Shown here one piece after another: positions 23,662 through 37,115 of a stretch of DNA of 64,000 nucleotides. Where the stretch lies: positions 124,001 to 188,000 of the forward strand of contig CP021228.1 of assembly GCA_003999685.1 (NCBI GenBank). Direction: 5' to 3'. The stretch comes from Taiwanofungus camphoratus. Taxonomy: Eukaryota > Basidiomycota > Agaricomycetes > Polyporales > Taiwanofungaceae. The notes below the pieces were generated by a model. That model was given only the letters and a program-made list of their open reading frames with translations, made no database searches and was not told where the DNA came from. Position 1 is the stretch's first letter, and each line of letters starts with the position of its first letter. Made by a program: the position numbers and the translations under genes.

Positions 23662-25722
23662 TCAAGCGAAAGCCTTGAAACGAACGGCTGCCGAAGCAGG
23701 GGCCACCTGCAGAGGCTTGACAGTCGGGACGCCGATAGCGTTGGCAATGCGGTCTGATAGGCCCTGGTCGACAGCAGCGAACACCGAAACTAGTCCGCGC
23801 ATGTCGATTCAGCCTGGCACAACGAGGGTAGGGAGTAAGGAGTACTCACGCTGCCTAGCCTTGACCTCAGCGCTCTTGGCGTTGCAGAGGTGCACGGCGA
23901 CATTGTGCACGAAGTGCTCGCGGTCGGTGTCGTTGAACACGTTAAGCCAGAGCGCACGGGGCTGCTCGAAATCGACTGGCAGCGGATTATCAGGGATTAG
24001 TAAGTGTAGGAACGAGCGTTCGGACGCTACTCACGTTCTGTGACGAAGCTGAGGTCGGCGTTGGCAGCGCCGAGCCAGGTCTCGTGTTGCACCTCCTCGT
24101 ACGGCTTCGATTTGTACCTAGGAACGTCAATTGAATGCCCACTCAGACTAGTTGATAATATGCAAGGCACGTACTCCAAAGGGACCAAGCTGCTCTGGTA
24201 GTTCGGGCGCGATCCCTGGTTGCTGAAAGCCATGAAACCATCGCGTTGGAAGTTGGCAATGGGCACAGCAGGCGCATTTACTGGGAGCTGGTTGTAGTTC
24301 ACACCTAGACGATGTCTAACAAACATTGTCGGCCGTAAAGTTCGATGATACGAGGGATAATCAGCGGACATACCTGTGGGTGTCGGGGTAGGAGAATAGA
24401 CGAGATTGGAGGACAGGATCGGCAGAGGCCTCGATTCCAGGAACAGTATGCGAGGGAGAGAATGCAGCTTGCTCGATCTCGGCGAAGTAGTTCTGCGGGT
24501 TCTCATTGAGTACCATCTTGCCAATCGGGCGCAGCGGGAATTCCTTGTGCGACCAGATCTTCGTCAAATCGAGGATGTTGTAACGGAACTTCTCAGCTTG
24601 TGCCGCAGTCATCGTTTGCTGGTGAAATTTTTAAGACGTAGCCATTCGTGTATGGCCCGGAAGGCTGGATACTCACAACGTAAACAGTCCAGCTCGGGTA
24701 TTTGCCGGCCTCAATGTCCTCGAACAGACTCTGGATACCATAGTCAGGATTGTCACCAGCAAGCTTCGACGCCTCGGGCTCGGTGAGCGATTTGGCACCA
24801 CCGTCCTTGATGAAGTGAATCTGCACGTAGTGGAATTCGCCCGCCTCGTTTACGAACTTGAATGTGTGTCCTGAGTAGCCGTGCATGTGGTGGTACCCAT
24901 CAGGGTGTCCACGATCGGAGAAGAGAATCATCACCTGGTGAATCGACTCCGGGTTCAGGGAAAGGTAGTCCTGCGGTGCACATATCAGTTAAAGGCGTCT
25001 AATGATATACAGACTAAAGAAATCTTACCCAGAACATGTCGGCATCCTTGAGGTGAGTCTGGGGGTCACGCTTCTGGGTATGGATGAAGTGGGGGAATTT
25101 AGCCGGATCCCTGATGAAGAAGACAGGGGTGTTGTTGAACACCCAATCGAGATTGCCCTCGTCCGTCCTAATCTTGATCGCAAAACCTAACGAACGAGTC
25201 AAGTCAGGGGAAGAGCTCGGTTGTGGAAGGCTATAGAGCCGTACCTCGAGGGTCTCGGGCAGTGTCCGCGGACCCAGATTCACCACCGACGGTAGAGAAT
25301 CGGACGGTAGTGCGCGCCTTGTTGCCAACTTTCTTGAAGAGTGAAGCGCATGTCAGGTCGGTGATATCGTGGGTCACCTCAAAATATCCGTGCGCGCCAG
25401 CACCCTTGGCGTGCACAACACGCTCTGATATAGAGGGTCATCGTAAGATGGGTTGACCTGTGATAGCCGCAAAGCCAAATCAAGGGACGCACCGGGGATA
25501 CGCTCACGGTCAAAGTGAGCAAGGAGGTCGATGTGATGGAAGTCTAGAGGGTGTGAGGTAAACAAACCATTCACAAATATCAAACGCAAAGGACATACCC
25601 TGCAGCAACAAGGGACCGACGGCACCGATACGCTGTGCCGCGTATGGCTTTGCAACGGGCGCGCCAGTTGAGGTGGTGTACGTAGCCCCGTCCTGAGAGT
25701 TGAAAACCTGTTTAGAGGGCAT
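23662..25722 (-). CDS. Catalase, small-subunit haem type (clade 3-like)
   Basis: Many short exons on the minus strand starting at ATG 25722 ([20 protein letters not shown]) and ending at 23662. Landmarks in order: [18 protein letters not shown], the catalytic His in [38 protein letters not shown], the distal Asn in the [11 protein letters not shown] segment, the haem-ligand Tyr in [10 protein letters not shown], and the C-terminal IGVPTVKPL. The length, near 510 residues, fits small-subunit catalases that break hydrogen peroxide into water and oxygen. The C-terminus (RFKAFA) carries no classical SKL peroxisomal signal, and no secretion signal is seen, so a cytosolic location is likely, though other signals are possible. 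Introns are GT-AG and about 50-70 bases. This is one of the most confident calls in the window. Confidence 0.95.
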
Positions 25723-28595
25723 TTCTTACTTGTTTCTTCTTATGAATCAATGGAGAGGTGGTTGCTGTGCAAGAGAGAAGGGGTGAAGAAGGGGTGGGAG
25801 TAGAGTGGGAGGCTATTTGTATTGCGCCCGCTCACAGATGCCATATTCTATATTCCTCGTCGTGCGGCAAGTCAAAATGTCAGCAGGTCAGGGTAGTACT
25901 CTGGCTCACCAGAAGTACCTTGACTAATTCACAGCTGTAACCTGCGGGGCGGTCACGTGAACTGATTCAGCATCCTCTCAGCACTCAAATAATTGTAAAC
26001 ATCACTCACCTGTTCCCTGGTTTGGCACACCGCTCTATGAACCAAATCTTCGGCTACGTCGTCTGTGGCACAAATCACATTTCTTGTCCAGGTAGCACGA
26101 TTGCAGTGCACCCTCAGGCAGTTCAGCAATTGACTATTGCTCGGTGTCTCAGACAGGAAGTCATGCAGAATAGTTGATCCAAAGGCATTCTATCTTCTAT
26201 CTTTGGAGGTGATAATGCTGATTCCTTGTCTCACACCCTTCACCGGGCGACACGACGGTCCAATCTTAGCTATAAGCGTACCGCGCAGTCGATTGACATC
26301 GTCCGCAGAAGTGACGGAGCTGGCCAGTGCATATAGGATGATCAGAGAACATAGAACCCACCGGTCGGAACAGGAAGGAAGTACGTAGCCGAGCTGCATG
26401 CTCCAACAGGGAGCTTCAGCTGACTTCCCCCGTGAACCCAGCCCCCTGACGGCATCTTCGTGGGTGGTTGCGGTATTTGGGAAAGTATAATGATCCTACA
26501 TGAGGGCAGGTAAACAAACATGACAATGAGAAAATGTGACAGGGGCGGGACAGGTCATGAGGCTGCTCAAGATCGGACGCAGGCTGTTCCAGACGATCGA
26601 GAGTCATTCAATCAGAATACCTGACTGCATAGTGGGCCCAGGTATGTAGAACACCATACCTAGAGAGTGGGGAATTGCGTCAAGCATACCATACTTGATC
26701 GATAGCTTAGCGATATTGGTGAGACATGCACTCTCAGGACTGGCGCTTGAGGGAGCCTTAACGGCCCCCGTCACAATCGCAAGCGACTGATTTGCTTTTG
26801 AGCACCTCATAATCAGTGTTAATTGCAAAATCCGCCGATGGAACTGCACGTGAGTATCAGGGCTCACCAGCACCGTTTGCCATGCATCGCGCTAGAGGAT
26901 TGCGGGTAGCCTGTAACATCGAGCCGCAAGACGGCGCTGAGGACGCGTCGTCATTGACTCTTTTACCAATATCTACATGTTAGAAGGCGATCAAAGGGAC
27001 AGGTAATCGGCGAGAACAGGGTGAGATGATAAGAAGGTGAGAACGGAACTCGCAAGGCTGTGTGATAGCGACGCATAAAGCTCGAGAAGAGTCTCGACAG
27101 CAACTTCTCCCGTAGTCGACGAGCTTCGACATCGAGAACATTCATTCACGGATGTCGGAACCAGGAAAAGACGTGATCCGCACTGCCGTCATCCAGTGAT
27201 TCGAAGCGAAAGCCCATACCAGTCAGTTCTTAAAAGTCTTCCACCCTCACCTTGATGACTTTGTTCTCGAGCTCCTGCAATCGACTCTTTTAGGAAGATA
27301 CGGCATCGAAACTAACTGCTGCAAACAGGCCAGACAATATGCATCAAAATTCCATTGTAGGAATAAAAGTTCACGACTAGGGACAATGGGTTTGGCGCTC
27401 ACTGTAGCCGTTATGTACCTGTAGCTGGTACAGATTTGTCCGTCGTAATGAAGCTGCTTCGATCTACACCCTCATGCTGTGTGGCCCTGGCAGTTGGCTT
27501 AAAAGCTAGTCCTCCATCAGTCGTATTGACCAGCTGGGAACACGGACGGACACGAATTACATACAGACATCCGGGTTCACACGTTGTACCAGGCCATCGT
27601 GGTAAAGTCCACCGCGGCATGGCGCTGAAAACAGGCCCCGAGGAGCTCAGAACCTAAAAATACTATGATTGAACGCTTGAGTGAAACTCAGAAAAGGAAT
27701 GGGACGAACGACATACAAAGAATCCCCAACCTATCACCATCGTTAGTGTCAAGAGGACGATATCTTCCACTGTTGCCGCAAGCCAACAACGGGATCCGGG
27801 TTACCTTTCCCTATAGCAAACGAGTCCAATCCGTTACACGTTGCTGCTGGAGTTTAACAAAGGAAACCCGGCAGACGATTGAGCAATGCTATTTGAAGGT
27901 ACCTCGAAAACCGTGACGAAGCCCGGCTTATGTACAGAAGCGATGTGCGCAATTATGCGACTAGTGTTACACTGTGACAGGTTAGTGACACAAATCACGT
28001 GCCAACGCAGGCCCGCAACTATACATACCTTCCATATATGGTGCGTTAAAAACTCCCACGAGGGGATGGAGGGGTCCTTAACCTGGGATTTCCGACCTTA
28101 AATTCGATTTCTGCATAAGATAGACCCAACTCAAAACCGAGGACCAAGAATTGTCATGCTTGCACCTCTTTGGCAGAGGGTGCACACGCCTAAAAACGAG
28201 GCTTGAGCGTCCTGCATCGAAAATATAAAACCTGAGAGTCCGAGATTAAGAATTTGTTGAATTTTCTCAGGTTTCAGATTTTTGATATCTGTCGTGGATC
28301 TTTAGTTTTTAGAATTTCTGTGTTGCAAGGGAGTAGTGAGCAAGAGATATTGCATGAAATTCTATGAAGAGGCAATGGTATTGAGTTGTTTTACCATTTT
28401 ACGACCTGTAACTACTTGTCTGAGAGATCTACCTCACGCGATGGTCACGGTGTGACGATCCTCCTCGGTTTTGAGTTGGTTGGCTATTCCCAAGCAGAAT
28501 AAGTAGCACTTGAACTCATTGCGCCTTGTATTCCTCGGTTCAAATAACTTGGTCTGGTTGTACTTATTCTCTCTGGGATAAAGGCACTGAACAAG
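25723..28595. other. 2.9 kb between catalase and MTR4; one repeat, no gene recognised
   Basis: Promoter regions of two divergent genes plus a central part with weak frames only. A minus-strand frame near 26604-26873 includes a hydrophobic, coding-looking tail but has no match I recognise. A dispersed repeat copy lies at 27961-28117 (listed separately). No RNA gene was found. Confidence 0.4.
27961..28117 (+). repeat. Dispersed repeat, copy 2
   Basis: Matches 7322-7502 in the same orientation from CTAGTGTTACACTGTGAC to TTTCTGCATA. It has one internal length difference of about 20 bases in the CCGCAACTAT to TCCATATA interval. It ends about 480 bases before the MTR4 start codon. No clear terminal structure. 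Confidence 0.7.
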
Positions 28596-31500
28596 ATGAA
28601 TGCCAACGATCTGTTTTCTTTTCTGGATGATACACCGCCGGAAGCGGAGGTCTCTCATGACGAAGACACAGTTATGAACACGGATGTCCAGCAGGGAATC
28701 TCGAAAAAGCGCAAAGCAAAATCCCCCAGTCAGAGTGGATCTCCTCAGATATACAATGGGGATGCTGTTCTATCAAATCCAGATGGTGATCCGGGGCCGT
28801 CATCGAAAAGGCAGCGTATGGCATCACCGAAGCCTTTGGTAGTCGACGAGGTCGAGATCGAAGCAAAGCGGGAGGTTGCGGCTAGTGCAGGACTAACCGG
28901 TGCGGTTGAGGCGGGATCGCGTTTAGAGTTGAGACACCAGGTATATCCACAGTGATATAGCATGCATGTTTCCTGACATGTTACCAGGTCCGTCATCAAG
29001 TTGCGGTGCCTCCAGGTTATCCATATGTTCCCATCGCCAATCATGTACCTCCACAAAAACCTGCTCGGGAATACAAATTCACTCTGGATCCCTTTCAACA
29101 AGTGTCTGTCCATGCTATACAGCGAAACGAGAGTGTTCTTGTGTCTGCGCATACAAGCGCGGGCAAGACTGTCGTTGCTGAGTACGCTATCGCTCACTGT
29201 CTAAACAATAAACAGCGTGTAATCTACACGAGTCCTATCAAGGCTAGTAGTAAGACTTCTACTCTCGAAGTGAATCACAGAACTGTCATGTATAGGCTTT
29301 AAGTAACCAGAAGTATCGTGAAATGCTTGCTGAATTTGGGGATGTGGGCCTCATGACGGGAGATGTGACCATCAACCCGTCTGCAACATGTCTAGTTATG
29401 ACAACTGAAGTATGTGATTGTCAGTCTCTGAGAACCATACTGAGTCAAACTTATGGAGAATATACATCTAGATTTTACGGTCAATGCTGTACCGTGGCTC
29501 CGAAATTATGCGTGAAGTTGCCTGGGTTATCTTCGACGAAATTCATTATATGCGAGACAAGGAGCGTGGAGTAGTCTGGGAAGAGACTATCATCCTTCTT
29601 CCTCACACAGTACGGTATGTTTTCCTCTCTGCGACGATACCCAACGCCATGCAATTTGCCGAATGGATATGCAAGTCGCACGAACAACCATGTCATGTGG
29701 TCTACACCGACTTCCGCCCGACACCATTGCAGCATTATTTGTTCCCAGCGGGCGGCGAAGGTATCTATCTCGTTGTGAATGAGAAGGGCGACTTTCGAGA
29801 GGACAACTTCAGCAAGGCTATGGGCATGTTGCAGGAGAAAATGGGAGATGATCCCGCGGATCCTAAAGGCGGCAAGGGGAGGAAGGGGAAATCCAGGAAA
29901 GGCGGGGAGAAGAAAGGCGAGTGGCTATCACAGACTTCCGATGGATAGTTTTGCAACCTTCATTTTAAAGGCCCGTCAGACATACAAAAGATCATCAAAA
30001 TGATCATGCTGAAAAACTATAATCCAGTCATCGTGTTCGCCTTCAGCAAACGCGAGTGTGAAGCGTTGGCTTTGACCATGTCCAAGTTTGAATTCAACTC
30101 GACTGATGAGCAAGATCTCATCACGAACATCTTCAATAACGCCATGGATAACCTCTCTCCCGATGATCGACAACTTCCACAGATATCCAATCTTCTTCCT
30201 CTCCTCAAGCGAGGAATTGGTATCCATCACGGCGGTCTTCTGCCCATACTCAAAGAAGTCATCGAAATATTGTTCCAGGAAGGCCTCATCAAAGTCCTCT
30301 TTGCTACAGAGACGTTTTCTATTGGCCTCAACATGCCTGCAAAAACAGTGGTGTTCACTGCTGCACGTAAATTCGACGGGCGCGAATTTCGGAACCTCTC
30401 GTCAGGTGAATACATTCAGATGTCTGGGCGTGCAGGACGGCGTGGCTTGGACGATCGTGGCGTTGTCATCATGATGTGCGACGAGAAACTAGAACCGAGT
30501 GCCGCGAAGGGAATGATTAAGGGTGAAGCGGACCGGTTGGATTCCGCATTCCATCTCGGATACAATATGGTCCTCAACCTCATGAAGGTAGAAGGGATCA
30601 GTCCGGAATACATGCTGGAGCGGTGCTTTTTTCAGTTCCAAAGCAGCGCCGGCGTGCCATTGCTTGAGGACGGTGAGGCTGACTGTTATCATCACCGCGT
30701 GATCACTTTTCTGATTCTAATCTGTGGCGGAAGAGCTGCGACGTGAAGAAGAACGTAAGCAGTCAATGAATGTCCCGAACGAGGAGCTTGTGGCGGAGTA
30801 TTACGAGTATCGTCAGCAACTTGATCAGATGGCTGCTGATTTCAGGGACGTCATTACACATCCAAACTACAGTCTTCCCTTCCTACAACCCGGGCGATTA
30901 GTCAAGGTCAAGCATCAGAAGCTGGACTTTGGCTGGGGTGTGATCATAAACTATCAGAAGCGGTTACCCCCAAAGGTACGTCCGTCTTGTCGATAAGGCC
31001 CTGGATCTCAAACATATTGGTATCCAGAACACACCAGCTGTTGGATTGGACGATATTCCACCTCATGGACAGTACATCCTGGACGTTTTACTGCATTGCT
31101 TGACTGGTTCCACGCTACCAAAGGATCGGAATTCCGCAACACCAACTCCAGGCGTCTTACCGTGTGCTGCTGGACAACGAGGAGAGCCTCTTGTGGTGCC
31201 CGTCTTATTATCCACAATCAATGCTATCAGCCGATTACGTATCTACCTACCTAAGGATCTCCGTCAGCTTCAGTCTCGAGAGACGGTATGGAAGAGCGTA
31301 CAAGAAGTGCAACGACGGTTCCCGGAAGGGATAGCGCTTCTCGATCCTATACAGGATATGGATATCAAAGACGATAAATTTAGAGCTCTCGTCAAGGTGT
31401 GTGAGGAGTGGCCTTGTTTCCACTCCATCAGCTCACTATGCGATTACAGAAAATAGATGTGATGGAGGGTAAGCTGGTCTCGAGTCCCTTGCACAAAGAT

Positions 31501-32318
31501 CCCCGTCTTCCGGAGCTCTATACGTCGTACGCGCGGAAACAGGAGTGCCAAATGCTCATCCGAGACCTGAAAAAGCGCATCCAGGCAACAAACGATATAT
31601 TGCAAATGGAAGAGCTCAAGTGTCGAAAACGAGTACTGAGACGACTCGGATTCACAACTGCCGCCGATATCGTCGATATGAAGGGTCGAGTTGCATGTGA
31701 GATCAGCACCGGCGACGAGTTACTGTTGACTGAGCTTATCTTCAATGGTGTTTTCAACTCATTATCTCCCGAGCAATGCGCTGGCCTGCTCAGCTGCTTC
31801 GTATTCGCTGAAAAGGTTTGTCGCGTTGGTCTTTGAGACTTGTACATGGCGGGAAATGAACCTCTTTTTCTATTCAGAGTGAGCAAGTCACCAAACTGAA
31901 GGAAGAGTTGGCAGCACCTCTACGAGTGATGCAAGAAATGGCCAGGCGAATTGCTAAGGTCTCCAAGGAATCGAAGCTAGCCATTGTAGAAGAAGACTAC
32001 GTCAAATCGTTCAAGGTGGAGCTCATGGATGCCGTTGTACAGTGGTGTCGGGGTGCATCATTTGCCGATATCTGCAAGGTAGGTCTCCTCATGTCGCTGG
32101 TATACGCTAACACTCATATTCAATTGCGCTGGTAGCTCACGGATCAATTCGAAGGAAGTCTGATTCGGGTATTTCGGCGACTACAAGAACTCATCCGCCA
32201 GATGAGCCAGGCAGCTAAAGTCATCGGAAACAGTGAGCTTCAAGAAAAGTTTGATAAAGCCTCGGAAATGCTAGAGCGACCAAACTCGGTGATATTCTGC
32301 TCGTCTTTGTATCTGTAA
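28596..32318 (+). CDS. MTR4: Mtr4-type ATP-dependent RNA helicase (exosome cofactor)
   Basis: Ten exons: 28596-28940, 28988-29242, 29296-29409, 29472-29916, 29971-30672, 30734-30975, 31028-31396, 31450-31815, 31878-32078 and 32136-32318. They give 1073 residues, the usual Mtr4 size. Motifs: Walker [42 protein letters not shown] (a Ski2-class DExH box), [38 protein letters not shown] and [12 protein letters not shown]. An arch/KOW-like insertion ([22 protein letters not shown]) and a C-terminal helical DSHCT-type domain ending in [11 protein letters not shown] follow. The N-terminus is acidic and disordered with a basic KKRKAKSP motif. Mtr4 feeds nuclear RNAs to the exosome, within TRAMP. Introns 2 (29243-29295) and 4 (29917-29970) only keep the frame and family sequence if spliced as GC-AG. 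Confidence 0.96.
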
Positions 32319-32540
32319 ATATGGTATAATGATGGATATCCTCTGTTGTATGATCTGCATCCATCTTGATCTGAAGAGACTTCATTTGATCCGTGTATAT
32401 ACACAACCCATGTCCACAAGACCCTTAAATTATGTTTGAGTAATAACTGTTGCTACATGGCCCATAGTCCTTCGTGTTCAACAGGATCCGTCGTTCGTCC
32501 ACACACCAGCTGCACCATAGTCGAATCAACGTCATATTAT

Positions 32541-35126
32541 TCAATTGCCGAGTTCAACCTCACCTGAACCGCCTGGGGTGTCGTTATAACTCCACCACTT
32601 TGCACTCCAGAGGTCACCGTCTGGGAAGCAAAGCGTCAGCTGAGTCATGCTAGATGAGAAGCATTCTTACCGTATGTCGCTTCCATTCCTCCGGTGTACG
32701 TAGCCTAAGGCCGAGTCAGTATTTTACCCCTCGAAACTGAAGTAAATAGTATACCGATGGGCTCCATGCTCCAACACCGCTGCATTGGCCTGTTGGGGCA
32801 GCTGTAGTAGTAGGTGTACTTGAGGACGCGATAGTGGAAGAAGGCGAGGTAGTACTGGAAGCCGGAGAGGTAGTGGCGGGAGTGGAGGAGGTCGTAGGGG
32901 ATGCAGGAGGGCTAGAAGTGGATGCAGGGGGGCTAGAAGTGGATGCAGGAGAGGTAGTGCTAGAAGAGGCGGATCCCCCCATGTTGTCACGGATATTGTT
33001 CCATTCGCTGTCAGGGTAACTGTAGAAGGTCAACGACGCAGCTCCGGTATTGCAGTAATATGTGACATACTCAATGTGATTCTAAATTGGGTTGTGCCGT
33101 ATATCAATGCAATCGATCAAACATGTCGGGTTGTGGCCACCTACCAATGTCTGATCGAGGTTGCCGTAGACTTGAGACGTGGTGAGAACGAGCGACTGGG
33201 AATTGTTCCTATCGGTGGATAACTGAGAGAGAGTTCAGCCTCATTCTTTAAATAGGTATATACAGAACGCTACTCACATCCCAGAACATCGACCCAGCAA
33301 GGTCATTGCTCATTACATACTTTGCCTTCACAGTGACGATATCAGGAGTATCATACGATACCAGCTCCTCCTTGCTCGAGTCGTACGAGTAACTGGTGAC
33401 ATCCGTGAAATTTTCGTATACCTGCCGAATGCGTCATGAGACAGGATTGTGCTTGACTCCACAATGTGCGGCCTACCTGCGCTCCTGCGAGCGGAAGATC
33501 GCTGTAGGAATAAATACCAGCTTGGGTAGTTCCCGGGCCAATCTGTCCATAGCGTCAGTCAGTGGCATACCAGGCACGAAGAATCACTGACCCCATTATA
33601 AGGGGCACCTATTCCAGTCGTGTCCTCGAATGCACGTCCGTACAAAGGAATACCTACAGCAGCTCAACTGAGTTTCGACGATTGCGCTGCTGCTGACTGA
33701 CGCACCCATGCTGATTTTACTGGGAGTAGCACCCTGGGAAAGGTACCATTTGATCGCCTTGTCCGTCGAGACATTAGTACGGACACCGTCGTATAAGTTT
33801 GCTGCATAAATGGTCGAGACACTTCATTTAGCCATTGCGACTATTGTTTGCGTACCTTGATTATCAGTCTGCATGTCACGTCTAGAAATCAGTATATGCG
33901 TCTTCCTCGCTGTGATCGGAATAACCCACCCAATTCAGCCAAGAACCAGCATAATCATAGGCCTTTTGTACATGTTAGATGCGAGCACAGATGGTAGGAA
34001 AAAGACATACCATCAGATTCCAGTACGTCAATGCAGCATCCATCTGGGGCACTAGCAAATACTGGTAGTTTTGCCATCCAGCCGGAACCGCAGCCTATGA
34101 AAGACCCGTTGCAAGTCAAGTTCTCGCCTCGGAACATTTCGACTAACACGTAACAACACGCACCGTTAGCTGATAGGGGACAGAATCGCCTTTGTTTGAG
34201 GCCAGTTGGTCAAAGGCAGTGCGTAATTCTGTCAAAAGGTCGGCGAAACCCTGTGCCAGCGCGGGGGTGTTCGGATATTCGAAGTCGATATCGATGCCGT
34301 CCAGGCCGAAGTTCTCAATATAGCTGACGGCGCTGCTGACGAAGGTGGAGCGAAGGCTGGCGTCTGTGACGAAGGAGAAATGACCGTCTTGCGAGTAGGT
34401 GTACCCGCCAACGGAGAGCAGGACTTTGAGGCTCCTGTGCCGGGTTAGACACACGCCTCACGCAGGCAATTGTGCTCTGACCTGTTTGCCAGCTTAAGTA
34501 GGTACATCTAGACGAAACGTAGTCAACTACGCATTCCTTCACGTAACGAAGAATACTCACCTGTTTCAAACAACCGTATAGGTTGTTTCCAGTATCGTCC
34601 CATGAGTCTCCAGGGAAATGTTTCTGATCAAGACTCGATCAGTCGAGGCTTCAAGGACATGACGTAGCTGATGTACCTGCTCATCCGCATAGGTATCGGT
34701 GAGAGAGATGTTGCCGGTGTCGGGGGAGACGTCAGCAAAGGCGTAAAGAATGTGGGTCAGATCAGAGGGAGTGATATCCGTCGGTTCTAGCGCACAAGTT
34801 GGGAAGAGCGCACAACATGATAGGTCACGGAAGTACTCACGAAAGTTAGCGCCGTAGATACCCCTGCCCAGAGATAAGAGATCCCTCGATCATTGGGAGC
34901 ACGGGTGCAAAACTTACCAGTTGGTGAAGTAGGCAGCCTGGACGTATCCATTGTCCGCCCGCTTGTTGATTTTCTGAGGAGTAGGGTCCCCAGTGGCAAA
35001 TTCACGGGGCGGGTCCATGTAACCAGCAGGACGCTGCATCACTTGCGTAGCATCGACCGAGACCAACGCAGCAAGTGCCACGAAGGCCAGGAATAGAAGC
35101 CGACCGAAGGGCATTGAATGTGCCAT
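32541..35126 (-). CDS. Secreted GH18 chitinase with C-terminal chitin-binding domain
   Basis: About ten short exons on the minus strand. ATG 35126 gives a classic signal peptide (a basic start, then [13 protein letters not shown], cut near VDA). The GH18 barrel follows: [38 protein letters not shown], the catalytic motif [12 protein letters not shown] (DxxDxDxE intact), [22 protein letters not shown], and a SMFWD motif. A Ser/Thr/Pro linker then leads to a carbohydrate-binding tail of the CBM5/12 type ([19 protein letters not shown]). The linker is encoded partly by a 21-base tandem repeat (about 2.5 units, 32900-32957) and is probably O-glycosylated. The enzyme should cut beta-1,4 chitin in the fungus's own wall or in prey or competitor walls. 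The stop at 32541 follows GEVELGN. Confidence 0.93.
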
Positions 35127-37115
35127 GGCGGGGGGCTGGTCCAGGTGAGGAGTATCCGCTGGAGAGATGTCAAGGCCAGTGGTGGGCTGCCTAGAGGGTA
35201 GTGAAACCCAACGCGCGACCTTTTGTACCCTTGCCTGCCTACCCGGAGGCATCTCCCGTACTTCCAGGAAGGCTAAGCATCGAGTGGCACAGACACGAAT
35301 GCAGTCCCATGCGGGGATCCTGTCTCGGGCGATCACTGGTATGGCCTTCAGCACATGGGGCCACGGACTTGGGGCCACGAGATGGAAGCGCTCTTCAAAA
35401 TTGTCCTGTATGAGTGATTATCGCACGGGACCATGCTACACGAACGCTGTGAAAGTCAAGGAGATGATAAGTATATCGGATAGGGCGACGCGAATAGCAT
35501 ACCAACTGATCAGGCCGGGGAAAAGAAGCGTTGAAGAATTCAGGAATTACCCATATGGGGTATGCGGACGATAAGATTGAACGCCGATGAACAGGGGAGC
35601 CATAGGTCTGTAGAGCAATCGAACATTGCGTTGGCGTGGTAACCATGCATTGACGATGATGTGGGCGTATGGATGCGTTCCTCAAGGATCATTCTACGAG
35701 ACACAGCTCGTGATTGCCCTGAAAGGTCAGCATCAGCAGAAATAATTGCTGAGAGATTGCACACTCGAGTTTAAGCACGGTCTGCCAATAGCCCACAGAC
35801 AAGTGGCTCGCTCTGGCTGCAACTCTGCAGAGCCCGGACAGGCTCAGAAAGCCATAAACGCTCTCTGATACACTCGATCAAGTGATGCAGACACCATGCG
35901 GAGGTTTGCTTGCCGCTGCAAACAGAGAAAGCCTTCACACGCGCCTAGGATCGCAATTTCATAGCTACCTCCTGTTCGCATGACAGAACAGCTAGCGCCG
36001 CGTGCATGTTCAGCACAGACGATCCACAAGGAATCCAGGAGGGTACGCCACTTGTTCAGGTCCCCAACCCCATATAGGCCATGTCCATCTCAGCAACGGG
36101 TAGCGGCGACTCGATGGTGAGACTCGGCCCTATCGGAGGGTCCTCATTGGCCTCATGGGAGATAAGACACGGACGAGAAGAGAGGCAATTGTCCGACCAC
36201 GTCTCCGAGAGCTGCCCAACACCTGTTGGGATCATCATGGAACCAGCACGCTCAAAGAGATTTGGGTCATGTATCGAGCTGAACGTCTGGGATTAATTGC
36301 ATGGACCGTGATATGTGATAGCTTTCTCGAGAGGAGCAGCTATAGTGACAACACGCGAACGTATCACACGAGAGATAATAGGAGATAATACCGCAGATCG
36401 GGCATGAGGATTACCAGCACGTGCTCCATTCGTCCTGGGTCCCGCAGTGAGACCGGCGGAGAGATTGCCTTTGATTCCGCGACCTCACGGACTCTCATTC
36501 CCAATTTTATTGAGCTGCAGACGACAAAGTCCCAACCGTCCGTCTCCCAGCAATCAACAAAAGCACCCGAAAACCTCGCGACATAACCAATATGTGAGGC
36601 ATAGGCAAAGAGCAGATGATATTATATAGTGCAGACGATGAGCAGGGCAGGACATAGAATATGCAGCAACGAACAAACGACAACAGGAATACGAGTGTGG
36701 ATGGTAAGACGCAGGGGAAAGGAACGGACAGGGGGCCGATGGAGACAAGGATGTAGGTGCGAAAGGGGTATGTATGGGATAAGATAGCTTTCAAGTAAGA
36801 CCGTCAGTACTAATACTGTCCTTCCACGTCCCGGCACGCATGTGTCGCTCGTGCTCTTGCGCACGGGATTTGCAGGTTGGAGTCTCGTAGTGAGATCTGT
36901 AAGCCGAATTGTGAGCCTTCGCCCGCGGCATCATTACAAAAGGCACAAACAGCCTGGAAGTATACCAAGCCCTCTGTGTCAATACTTCCATCTATGCATG
37001 AGTATAATATCAAACATACCTTGATTTCTTTTCCGCTCCCCATCATACCCCAGACCAATGGTCTATCTCCGCACCCACTCTCAATAATATAGCGCTGGAC
37101 ATCGCCCTTAAAATG
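35127..37115. other. 2 kb between chitinase and SPG1, no gene recognised
   Basis: Should contain the chitinase promoter and the SPG1 3' region. Scattered frames of 60-135 codons on both strands show no known motif. No repeat or tRNA was seen. Confidence 0.4.

Noticed and set aside
29247-29295. GT donor at 29247 or 29250 for MTR4 intron 2
   Set aside because: With the acceptors available it breaks the frame; GC at 29243 gives KALSNQKY exactly.
29921-29970. GT-AG intron in MTR4 starting at 29921
   Set aside because: It would be 50 bases and shift the frame; the GC-AG alternative starting at 29917 keeps the family sequence.
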